A stretch of DNA of 64,000 nt, from contig JBMNPF010000008.1 of NCBI GenBank assembly GCA_050943475.1, forward strand, positions 1 to 64,000. Direction: 5' to 3'. Made by a program: the position numbers and the translations under genes. Below the pieces are notes generated by a model that saw nothing but the letters and a program-made list of their open reading frames with translations, did no database searches and had not been told where the DNA came from. The stretch is from Metaruminococcus_A sp050943475. GTDB taxonomy: Bacteria; Bacillota; Clostridia; Oscillospirales; Ruminococcaceae. This document shows positions 17,474 through 25,010 of the stretch, one piece after another. Numbering within the stretch: the stretch's first letter is position 1; the number at the start of each line of letters is the position of its first letter.

Positions 17474-17502
17474 ATTATAACAAAATTTTTAAAGCCTGTA
17501 AA
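17474..17502 (-). promoter_or_regulatory. Promoter of the lrp operon
   Basis: TTTACA (17497-17502) and TATAAT (17474-17479) on the minus strand with a 17-base spacer. It lies just after the PHP phosphatase stop and separates the two units. The predicted leader is about 85 bases. Confidence 0.82.
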
Positions 17503-17507
17503 CTATT

Positions 17508-18344
17508 CTACCGAATTGGAATCTGCACAGGCTTATGCCTGACGAAATAAGTAAGCTGGGAAAATCCGGCTTCTTTGAGCATCACAACCGCCTCAGCGCT
17601 CCCCTTGCCTACATCGGCGGTACAATGAGAATCCGAACCAATGGTGACATGTTCTCCCCCGAGCTCACGGAACCGTTGCACAATGGAAAACGGCGGCATG
17701 GTTTGCTTCATTTTCTGTCGGAGGCCGGAGGTATTGATCTCAATGGCTTTTCCGTTTTGAGCCTGCGTGCGCAGCACATCGTCAATATAGCCCCAGTAGG
17801 GGGCAATATCCCCCTCCCGGCCTTGTGCTATCATATACCGCAGAGGATAAGTAATATGCCCCAACGCGTCAAAGCGGCCCCAGCGAACCAACTCAACAAG
17901 TTCGACAAAATACCGTTCCAGCAGCTCCGGAATATTCTCCTGGGTATAATCCAGAAAAGCAAAATCGGTACAGCCAGTGATATTGTGCAGGGAACCAATG
18001 ATAAAATCGGTCGAATCCCAGATCTCATCCAAAAAAGAATTCGCTAATTGAGGGTTTTCAAACGGCTGGCCGAGTTCAATTCCTTTCAGCAGGAGGAGCT
18101 TCCACTCTTTTTCCGTGCGGACACGCCGCATTTCAGCAAGCGAACTACGCACACGTTCAAGCATTTGTTCCACCGTGATCCAGGGGCGGCCGTTGTCATC
18201 CATAAAACCGTTCATATCACAGTGATCCGTAATGGCATACGCCGCTAGTCCAAGTGCTTCTGCGCGGCTGCACATGGCATAGACGCTGTTGTCCGCGTCC
18301 GGCGAAAAATTGGAATGGCTGTGCAGATCGATATACTGCTGCAT
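17508..18344 (-). CDS. PHP-domain phosphatase, histidinol-phosphatase (HisJ) type
   Basis: 278 residues of the PHP metal-dependent phosphoesterase fold. Metal ligands are seen in DLHSHSNF (residues 6-13), ITDHCDM (38-44), GSLHNI and the C-terminal GSDSHC. HisJ-type enzymes remove phosphate from histidinol phosphate, and this is the best family guess. No other histidine biosynthesis genes are nearby, so another phosphate ester is possible. It is a single gene, divergent from the ACT-UPF0210-ATPase run. Confidence 0.82.
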   Translation of the reverse strand: MQQYIDLHSHSNFSPDADNSVYAMCSRAEALGLAAYAITDHCDMNGFMDDNGRPWITVEQMLERVRSSLAEMRRVRTEKEWKLLLLKGIELGQPFENPQLANSFLDEIWDSTDFIIGSLHNITGCTDFAFLDYTQENIPELLERYFVELVELVRWGRFDALGHITYPLRYMIAQGREGDIAPYWGYIDDVLRTQAQNGKAIEINTSGLRQKMKQTMPPFSIVQRFRELGGEHVTIGSDSHCTADVGKGSAEAVVMLKEAGFSQLTYFVRHKPVQIPIR

Positions 18345-18400
18345 TTTATTTGTCCTTTCAGGCAGTGTAAAAAGTTGTCCTTTTCACTTTGAGTACATTT

Positions 18401-18406
18401 ATTATA
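18401..18406 (-). promoter_or_regulatory. Possible -10 box for the PHP gene
   Basis: A consensus TATAAT on the minus strand, 57 bases before the PHP start. No convincing -35 box was found at the right spacing. Upstream is a short direct repeat ATTGTG-AAT-ATTGTG on the minus strand. Confidence 0.4.
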
Positions 18407-18504
18407 CACGAAAAATCAGTTGATTTGTACCACAATATTCACAATTTTGAAATAGCCGCTTACAAAACTTTGTGCATATTATGATTTCATTCTGAAATGG
18501 ATTA

Positions 18505-18513
18505 TGCTATTAT
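18505..18513 (+). promoter_or_regulatory. Possible extended -10 promoter for the ACT-UPF0210 run
   Basis: TGCTATTAT (TG, one base, TATTAT) fits an extended -10. A consensus TATAAT at 18532 is too close to the Shine-Dalgarno to serve. A 6-bp inverted repeat ATTTCA-TTC-TGAAAT at 18484-18498 covers the -35 position and could be an operator. Confidence 0.35.
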
Positions 18514-18556
18514 TATTGTTAGCATTGAAACTATAATAATATGAGGAGGAACCACC

Positions 18557-18826
18557 ATGCGTGCTGTTGTTACAGTCATTGGAAAAGACACCGTTGGAAT
18601 TCTTGCAAAGGTCAGCAGTATTTGTGCTGAATATAATGCCAATATTATTGAGGTGACACAATCGGTCCTGCAAGAGTTGTTTTGCATGATTATGCTGGTA
18701 GATATTTCAAAGCTTAACGTTGAATACAAGACTCTTTCTTCCGCTCTTGACGAACTGGGCAAGCAGATGGATATTTCGGTGCATGCCATGCACGAAGACA
18801 TCTTCAATTCCATGCACAGAATTTAA
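18557..18826 (+). CDS. ACT-domain protein, UPF0237 family
   Basis: 89 residues forming a single ACT ligand-binding domain, starting MRAVVTVIGKDTVGILAKVS. ACT domains bind amino acids; UPF0237 proteins are GcvR-like and uncharacterised. The ATG has GAGGAGG upstream. It is followed 12 bases later by the UPF0210 gene, a pairing conserved in many Firmicutes and archaea. The role is unknown; sensing of an amino acid for the neighbouring protein is inferred. Confidence 0.9.
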   Translation: MRAVVTVIGKDTVGILAKVSSICAEYNANIIEVTQSVLQELFCMIMLVDISKLNVEYKTLSSALDELGKQMDISVHAMHEDIFNSMHRI

Positions 18827-18838
18827 AGGAGCAGATAC

Positions 18839-20194
18839 ATGTTAAACACCTACGATATTTTAGAGACCATACGGATGATTCAGGATCAATGCCTTGACAT
18901 CCGCACCATTACAATGGGAATTTCCCTGTTGGACTGCATTGATCCGGATATTGACCGTTCCTGTGATAAGGTTTACGAAAAAGTGACCCGCCTTGCGCAG
19001 AATCTTGTCAAAGTTGGGGAAGATATTGAAACCGAATATGGAATCCCCATCATCAACAAGCGGATTTCTGTGACCCCAATTGCCATTTTGGCGGCAGCAG
19101 CAAAAGGAAATCCGGTCAAGTTTGCCCAAACGCTTCAGCGTTGTGCTGAAACCTGCAACGTAAATTTCATTGGCGGGTACTCCGCGCTGGTTCAAAAGGG
19201 GTTCAGCGCCGGTGACGAAGCGCTTATCCGATCAATTCCGGAAGCGCTGGCCGTAACCGAAAACGTCTGTTCCTCGGTCAACATTGGTTCCACCAAGACC
19301 GGCATTAATCTGGATGCCGTCGGCCTGATGGGCAAAATTGTCAAAGAAACAGCTGAACGCACCGCAGACCGCGACTGTATTGGCGCTGCAAAGCTGGTTG
19401 TTTTCTGCAATGCGCCGGAGGATAACCCGTTTATGGCAGGTGCTTTCCATGGCGTTGGCGAACCGGATTGCATGATTAACGTCGGGGTCTCCGGGCCGGG
19501 CGTTGTTCGCGCAGCGCTTGCAAAATATCCGGATGCCGATATTACCAGAATTGCGGATATTATAAAAAAGACCGCTTTTAAAATCACCCGGATGGGCCAG
19601 CTTGTCGGCACCGAGGCGTCCCGGCGGCTGGGCGTACCGTTCGGCATTGTAGATCTTTCTCTTGCCCCAACCCCTGCGGTCGGCGATTCGGTCGCACACA
19701 TTCTTGAGGAAATTGGCCTGGAAAAATGCGGGACGCATGGCACAACAGCAACCCTTGCCCTGCTCAACGACGCCGTCAAAAAAGGTGGCGTTATGGCTTC
19801 CAGCAAGGTTGGCGGCCTTTCGGGCGCTTTTATTCCGGTTACCGAAGATGCCGGTATGATTGACGCAGCGCAGTGCGGCGCACTCTCGATTGAAAAGCTT
19901 GAGGCAATGACTGCCGTTTGCTCAGTTGGTCTTGATATGATCGTCGTTCCGGGCGATATTCCAGCGGATACCATTGCTGCTATTATTGCAGATGAAGCCG
20001 CAATTGGCATGGTCAACCACAAGACAACCGCTGTTCGCCTCATCCCGGCCATTGGCAAAAAAGAAGGTGAAGAACTCAACTTCGGCGGCCTGCTCGGCAA
20101 TGGGCCGGTCATGAAAATTAGCTCTTATTCTTCTTCAAAATTCATTGCCAGGGGCGGTCAAATCCCTGCTCCGCTTCAGAGTTTGAAGAACTAA
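18839..20194 (+). CDS. UPF0210 family protein (DUF711/PFL-like)
   Basis: 451 residues, matching the UPF0210 family in length. Conserved-looking segments are DIRTITMGISLLDC near the start, GGYSALVQKGF near 112, GLDMIVVPGDI near 365 and the C-terminal ARGGQIPAPLQSLKN. The family has distant similarity to glycyl-radical enzymes but I see no clear glycyl-radical loop, so no activity is claimed. It follows the ACT gene by 12 bases and is followed by the V-ATPase stalk gene after 21 bases with no terminator. Confidence 0.88.
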   Translation: MLNTYDILETIRMIQDQCLDIRTITMGISLLDCIDPDIDRSCDKVYEKVTRLAQNLVKVGEDIETEYGIPIINKRISVTPIAILAAAAKGNPVKFAQTLQRCAETCNVNFIGGYSALVQKGFSAGDEALIRSIPEALAVTENVCSSVNIGSTKTGINLDAVGLMGKIVKETAERTADRDCIGAAKLVVFCNAPEDNPFMAGAFHGVGEPDCMINVGVSGPGVVRAALAKYPDADITRIADIIKKTAFKITRMGQLVGTEASRRLGVPFGIVDLSLAPTPAVGDSVAHILEEIGLEKCGTHGTTATLALLNDAVKKGGVMASSKVGGLSGAFIPVTEDAGMIDAAQCGALSIEKLEAMTAVCSVGLDMIVVPGDIPADTIAAIIADEAAIGMVNHKTTAVRLIPAIGKKEGEELNFGGLLGNGPVMKISSYSSSKFIARGGQIPAPLQSLKN

Positions 20195-20215
20195 ACAGAA
20201 ATCAGGTGTTCCAAG

Positions 20216-20530
20216 ATGGATGAAATTATCAAAGAAATCATTGAGATTGATAAGGAAGCCACAAAAAAGCTGGAAGAAGCCAACCGCATGAAGGACGAGA
20301 TCCTGAAAAAACAGCTTCAGGAAGAAAACCAGGAACTGAAGCAAAAAATGCACGACCGCGCACAGACACACCTGGATTCCGTGCGCGACATTGAACAGAT
20401 GCACGCGGATGAAATCATTGCAAAGATTAACGCCAAAAAGGATAAGGCTCTTGCCGCCATTCAAAAGGTCTATGAACAAAACCATCAGGTATGGGAAGAC
20501 GACCTTTACAACCGTGTCTTAGGCAGGTGA
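20216..20530 (+). CDS. V-type ATPase peripheral-stalk coiled-coil subunit (G/H-like)
   Basis: 104 residues, nearly all charged heptads (KEATKKLEEANRMKDEI...), so a long single coiled coil. Position at the head of the V-ATPase genes, size and composition fit subunit G/H (AhaH/NtpF type), which pairs with subunit E in the peripheral stalk. Sequence alone would be weak evidence because coiled coils look alike. CAGGTG lies just upstream of the ATG. Confidence 0.75.
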   Translation: MDEIIKEIIEIDKEATKKLEEANRMKDEILKKQLQEENQELKQKMHDRAQTHLDSVRDIEQMHADEIIAKINAKKDKALAAIQKVYEQNHQVWEDDLYNRVLGR

Positions 20531-20536
20531 TACCAA

Positions 20537-21580
20537 ATGTTTGCAACTTCTTTGTCAAGCAACACCATCTCTGCAAAGGCGAAAAGCATGTATGGCAAGC
20601 GGTTGACCGAGGAAAATTATAACGACATGCTGCATAAAAACAACGTAGCGGAAATTGCCTCCTATCTGCGTGATGAAACAGCATACCGTACGGCGCTTGA
20701 GCAAATTGATATTCACAGCATACACCGTGGTCAGCTGGAAGATTTACTGATGCGCGAGCATTTTAATAAGTATATCAAACTCTGCCGTTACAATTTTACC
20801 GGTGACAATGGATTTTATGACTACCTGGTACTTCAGGAAGAAATTGAGCAGATTTTAAAATGTATTCTCTCGCTCAACGCCAAAACCATGTCAGAATTTA
20901 TTGTTGATATGCCCGCCTACCTCATCAGCCATGCATCGTTTAACCTTTTAGAACTTGCTAAGGTCCGGGAGTTTGACGACTTGGTTTATGTGCTGGCACA
21001 CACACCCTATCAGGAAATCGTGCAGAAATTTGCTCCGCAGGGCGAGGAACTTGTGGACTATGTTGGCTGTGAAAAAGCGCTGATGATGTACCATTATGAA
21101 CACCTGCTCAATACCATTCATAAAAAGTTCCGCGGACAAACACGTAAGGATCTGGAAAAAGTGGTGCGCACCAACGTCACTCTTTCCAACCTGATGACCA
21201 TTTATCGACTTAAGCGTTATTTTAGCGCTGCGCCGCATGAAATTCGCGATGTGCTTTTGCCTTTTTCTTTCAAATTAAACAAGATCACTCTGCAAAAAAT
21301 GATTGACGCCCCAACGGTTGACGATTTTTTTGACATTTTTGACCAGTGTTATTTTGGTCAGCACTTGGAAAATGAAGACAGTCTTGAGTTGGAGCATTAT
21401 CTCAACCAAATCCGTTACATGTACAACAAAAAGCTGATGCGTTTTTCCACCAGTCCACCTGCTGTACTGTATGCATTTACAATTCTCAATAATGTTGAGG
21501 TTAAAAACATCATTAAGGTTGTGGAAGGCATCCGTTATCAGGTGCCCACCTCGCAAATCAGGGAATTGCTTGTTTTATAA
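20537..21580 (+). CDS. ntpC: V-type ATP synthase subunit C
   Basis: 347 residues, the usual size of the V/A-type ATPase subunit C (d-like) that caps the membrane rotor and joins it to the central stalk. It is mostly alpha-helical without membrane segments. Family features include SAKAKSMYGKRLTEENY near the N-terminus and repeated helical motifs such as DYVGCEKALMMYHYEHLLN. It starts six bases after the stalk gene. Confidence 0.88.
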   Translation: MFATSLSSNTISAKAKSMYGKRLTEENYNDMLHKNNVAEIASYLRDETAYRTALEQIDIHSIHRGQLEDLLMREHFNKYIKLCRYNFTGDNGFYDYLVLQEEIEQILKCILSLNAKTMSEFIVDMPAYLISHASFNLLELAKVREFDDLVYVLAHTPYQEIVQKFAPQGEELVDYVGCEKALMMYHYEHLLNTIHKKFRGQTRKDLEKVVRTNVTLSNLMTIYRLKRYFSAAPHEIRDVLLPFSFKLNKITLQKMIDAPTVDDFFDIFDQCYFGQHLENEDSLELEHYLNQIRYMYNKKLMRFSTSPPAVLYAFTILNNVEVKNIIKVVEGIRYQVPTSQIRELLVL

Positions 21581-21606
21581 TATATGAAGGTGGTATCCAT
21601 TTCAAA

Positions 21607-23553
21607 ATGGCGATTGAAAAGATGTCCTTAGTCAATATTGTGGGCAGTGTCGATGACATGGACCGCGCAATGACCGCCTGCTGTGACTGCGGGTATTTCC
21701 ACCCGGAAAGTGCAACGCAATACATGACAGACTTTAAAGGCGCTGCTCTGCTCCAGGAAAGTAATCCGTACAACCCTCTTATCAAACGTATTGTCGACCT
21801 TTCTTACAAACTGAATTTTAAGCTGATGTATGAGGACACCTCTTCCCTGAAGCTGAAACTTTCGCAGTTTGACGATGCGATTAAGCGAATTGAAGAAAAG
21901 TATGAGCACCTGCGTTCGGAGCGCGAAGAGCTTGCACAGCGCGTCACACAAAACGAACAGGCGCTGACCCAGCTCCAGCATATGAAAGGGCTTGCAGAAA
22001 AGTTTGACGATATTTTTGCCTGTAAAGCGGTTTCTTCCCGGTTTGGCATTCTGCCGAACGACAGTTACTCAAAGCTTGACTATTACAGTGATAAACCGTT
22101 CTTTTTCTTTACCTTTGACGTTGACGAGCAGTACCACTGGGGCGTTTATTTTGCGCCTACGGTACTCAAGGACGACATTGACGAGATTTTCCGGACCTTG
22201 TTTTTTCAGCGGATACGAATACCGGACTATGCACACCAAACCCCGGATGTTGCGATTATCAACATTGGCAAAATGCTGGAGGATTATAAAAGAGAACTCA
22301 AAAAAGCCGACGAAGAATTTAAAAAGCTGGCTGTTGAAAGCCGAACCGTTTTGCGGCAGATGTTCTCGGTACTGAAATTTGACAGCGACTCGTTTGAACT
22401 TCGCAAATATGTGGCGGTGCGGAACAACCAGTTCGTCTTGGTTGGATTTATTCCGCAGAAAATGAGCAAAGCGTTTATCCGGTTGTTTGACAATATTCCA
22501 AGCTGTGACTGTGTGGCACGAGAGGATAATGCCGACCCGAGGCTGACGCCGCCGGTGAAACTCAAAAACAACTGGTTTACAAGACCGTTTGAAATGTTCG
22601 TCACCATGTACGGCCTGCCGGAATACGGCGGTTTTGACCCGACTCCCCTGGTTGCCTATACCTACTGTTTCTTGTTTGGCATGATGTTCGGCGACCTTGG
22701 GCAAGGGCTGCTGCTCTCGGTCATTGGCCTTTTGATGTGGCGGTTCAAAAAAATGATGCTCGGCCGTATTTTAGCGCGGATTGGTATTTTCAGCGCCCTG
22801 TTCGGCACCGCTTATGGGTCGGTGTTCGGGATGGAACACCTGCTTGATCCACTTTTCATGAACATTTTTGGTCTGCCCGGAAAACCCATTGAGGTTTTTA
22901 ACCCGGAAACAACCAACAATCTGTTGCTAATCGCTATAGGGATTGGCGCCGTACTGATTACCGTTTCCATAGTCATCAACATTGTTCTTGGCCTTAAGAA
23001 AAAGGACTACGAGCGTTCGGTCTTTGGGCACAACGGAATTGCCGGGCTGGTTTTTTACGTTTCGGTAATTGGCGCCGCAGCCCTGTTGATGATTTTCGGC
23101 GTCAATGTTCTGAATCCTGTCTTTATTATCCTCTGTATTGTAATCCCACTTTTGCTTATCTTTTTGCGGGAACCGCTTTCCAAATGGATGGCAAAAAAGA
23201 AAGATCTCAAACCCGAGGACGGTGTTGGCGGTTTTATCATCACCAACTTTTTTGAGCTGTTTGAAAATGTGTTGAGCTATATTACCAATACCGTTTCTTT
23301 CCTTCGTGTCGGCGGCTTTGTATTGAGCCATGCGGGCATGATGGCAGTTGTTTTGACTTTGATGGAGATGATTGGCGGCGTTGGAAGCCCCATTGTTTTT
23401 GTCATTGGCAATCTATTTGTTATGGCAATGGAAGGGCTGATTGTCGGCATTCAGGTGTTGCGGCTTGAATTTTATGAAATTTTCAGCCGTTTCTATGAAG
23501 GCGACGGAAAAGAGTTCCGCCCAGCTACCGTCCATTATAAAATTGAGGATTAA
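21607..23553 (+). CDS. ntpI: V-type ATP synthase subunit I (a-subunit)
   Basis: 648 residues: a cytoplasmic N-terminal half with coiled coil (about 60-110 and 220-250) and a membrane C-terminal half with seven or eight hydrophobic segments from about residue 345. The essential arginine that faces the rotor is R567 in SFLRVGGFVLSHAGMM. Other family signs are LPEYGGFDPTPL and FGMMFGDLGQGL. It forms the stator half-channels for ion movement. It begins 26 bases after subunit C. Confidence 0.94.
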   Translation: MAIEKMSLVNIVGSVDDMDRAMTACCDCGYFHPESATQYMTDFKGAALLQESNPYNPLIKRIVDLSYKLNFKLMYEDTSSLKLKLSQFDDAIKRIEEKYEHLRSEREELAQRVTQNEQALTQLQHMKGLAEKFDDIFACKAVSSRFGILPNDSYSKLDYYSDKPFFFFTFDVDEQYHWGVYFAPTVLKDDIDEIFRTLFFQRIRIPDYAHQTPDVAIINIGKMLEDYKRELKKADEEFKKLAVESRTVLRQMFSVLKFDSDSFELRKYVAVRNNQFVLVGFIPQKMSKAFIRLFDNIPSCDCVAREDNADPRLTPPVKLKNNWFTRPFEMFVTMYGLPEYGGFDPTPLVAYTYCFLFGMMFGDLGQGLLLSVIGLLMWRFKKMMLGRILARIGIFSALFGTAYGSVFGMEHLLDPLFMNIFGLPGKPIEVFNPETTNNLLLIAIGIGAVLITVSIVINIVLGLKKKDYERSVFGHNGIAGLVFYVSVIGAAALLMIFGVNVLNPVFIILCIVIPLLLIFLREPLSKWMAKKKDLKPEDGVGGFIITNFFELFENVLSYITNTVSFLRVGGFVLSHAGMMAVVLTLMEMIGGVGSPIVFVIGNLFVMAMEGLIVGIQVLRLEFYEIFSRFYEGDGKEFRPATVHYKIED

Positions 23554-23593
23554 CCTCATTTTTTTGAATGTTTCTTTTTAGGAGGAATTGATT

Positions 23594-24019
23594 ATGAAAG
23601 ACGCTATGTTGTTTTTACTGCCGCTTGCAATTGTTATCCTGCTTGCTATGCCGTTAATCCCCGTTTACCGTGGTATAAAAACCGGAAAAAAGGCAAAACA
23701 CGCCATTGTATTTAACCTCTGCGCTTTTGCCGGCGTATGCCTTGCCGCCATTGCCCTTCCGCTGACCGGTCTTGCCGCAGATGCGACTGCCGTAGCGGGC
23801 GACGGCGGCGCAGGCATGGGTTACCTTGGCGCTGCACTTTCCACCGGTCTTGCTTCCATCGGCGCCGGTATTGCCGTTGCCGCTGCTGTTCCAGCTGCAA
23901 TTGGTTTGTATAGTGAGGATCCAAAATCCTTTGGTAAGGGTCTTATCTTCGTTGCACTTGGTGAAGGTATTGCACTGTATGGTATTTTGATTTCCATACT
24001 GATCATCAACAAACTTTAA
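23594..24019 (+). CDS. ntpK: V-type ATP synthase subunit K (proteolipid rotor)
   Basis: 141 residues with four membrane helices in two hairpins. The second hairpin is a classical c-subunit: GYLGAALSTGLASIGAGIA, then SEDPKSFGK, then VALGEGIALYG with the single ion-binding glutamate E124. The first hairpin lacks the glycine repeat and any membrane carboxylate. The ATG at 23594 has GGAGG eight bases upstream; an in-frame TTG two codons earlier is too close. One carboxylate per four helices, as in other V-type K subunits, suits an ATP-driven pump. The coupling ion (H+ or Na+) cannot be told. Confidence 0.92.
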   Translation: MKDAMLFLLPLAIVILLAMPLIPVYRGIKTGKKAKHAIVFNLCAFAGVCLAAIALPLTGLAADATAVAGDGGAGMGYLGAALSTGLASIGAGIAVAAAVPAAIGLYSEDPKSFGKGLIFVALGEGIALYGILISILIINKL

Positions 24020-24041
24020 ACACTGGAAATGGTGTGATTTT

Positions 24042-24350
24042 ATGCGCTTTTACCTGATTAGCGACAACATAGACACCCAGATTGGAATGCGCCTTGCCGG
24101 AATTGAAGGTGTAGTTGTACATGAACCCGACGAGACAAAAGAGGCTTTACTGAAAGCCTGCGATATGCGCGACGTCGGCATTGTGCTGATGACCGAAAAG
24201 CTCATTAAATTGATTCCGGAACTTGTCTACGACATTAAACTCAACCGCAAATCCCCTCTTGTTGTAGAAATTCCGGACCGTCACGGCACCGCACAGATCA
24301 GCGAAACCATCAACCGTTATGTGCATGAAGCGGTTGGGATTACGTTGTAA
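24042..24350 (+). CDS. ntpF: V-type ATP synthase subunit F
   Basis: 102 residues, the standard size for the small Rossmann-like subunit F of the central stalk. Typical segments are MRFYLISDNIDTQIGMRLAG, DVGIVLMTEKL and SPLVVEIPDRHG. It lies 22 bases after subunit K. Confidence 0.92.
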   Translation: MRFYLISDNIDTQIGMRLAGIEGVVVHEPDETKEALLKACDMRDVGIVLMTEKLIKLIPELVYDIKLNRKSPLVVEIPDRHGTAQISETINRYVHEAVGITL

Positions 24351-24384
24351 TATCTTTCCTTTTCCATGAAAGGTGGGGTTCCAT

Positions 24385-24978
24385 TTGGAGCAGGATAAAT
24401 TATTAAAATTTCGCCAGGCAGTCTTGTCTGACGTTGAATTAAAAGTAAAGAAAATTGAGCAGGAAGTTGAAGAAATTAAAAAAGTTTCTCTTGCGCAGAC
24501 CGAAGACGAACAGTTAAACGACGCCTACAGCTACATCCAGGATAACGTAGCCAAAATTAAAAGCGAATACAAACTGCTAATTTCCAAAAAGGACTTAGCG
24601 GCAAAGCAGGATGTACTTCTTCAGCGGGAAAACTACCGCCAAATGATTTTGAACAATGTCCGTGACCGGTTGCGTGCGTTTGCCAAAACCGATGAATATA
24701 AAACCTACTTAATGCAAAAGTTTGAACAGGCTGTTTCCACCTATTCTCTGGACGGATCCATTGTTGAATACCGCCCTGAGGACAACTGGATGGAGCAGGA
24801 AATTAAAGCAAAATATCCCGCGGCCGACTGCACCTTCAAGCCTTCTACCCTGATTAAAATTGGCGGCTTTACGATTCGGAACGACAATGCCGGCACTTTG
24901 ATTGACGAGACGTTTGAATCCAAGCTCCAGGAGCAGATTCCGTACTTCAACCAGAATTGCAGGATTGCCGCCGAATAA
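24385..24978 (+). CDS. ntpE: V-type ATP synthase subunit E (peripheral stalk)
   Basis: 197 residues: a long N-terminal coiled coil (about 1-90) and a C-terminal alpha/beta domain (about 100-197), the layout of peripheral-stalk subunit E. It would pair with the coiled-coil protein encoded first in the cluster. The TTG at 24385 gives MEQDKLLKF and lies eight bases after AGGTGG; a GTG four codons earlier falls inside that site. Confidence 0.85.
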   Translation: MEQDKLLKFRQAVLSDVELKVKKIEQEVEEIKKVSLAQTEDEQLNDAYSYIQDNVAKIKSEYKLLISKKDLAAKQDVLLQRENYRQMILNNVRDRLRAFAKTDEYKTYLMQKFEQAVSTYSLDGSIVEYRPEDNWMEQEIKAKYPAADCTFKPSTLIKIGGFTIRNDNAGTLIDETFESKLQEQIPYFNQNCRIAAE

Positions 24979-25010
24979 TGCACAGCAGTGCTGTTTAGAG
25001 GTGAATGATT

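Noticed and set aside
19192..20112. 306-codon open frame on the minus strand opposite the UPF0210 gene
   Set aside because: Antisense shadow, rich in Ser, Pro and Thr as expected from the reverse complement of a coding frame.
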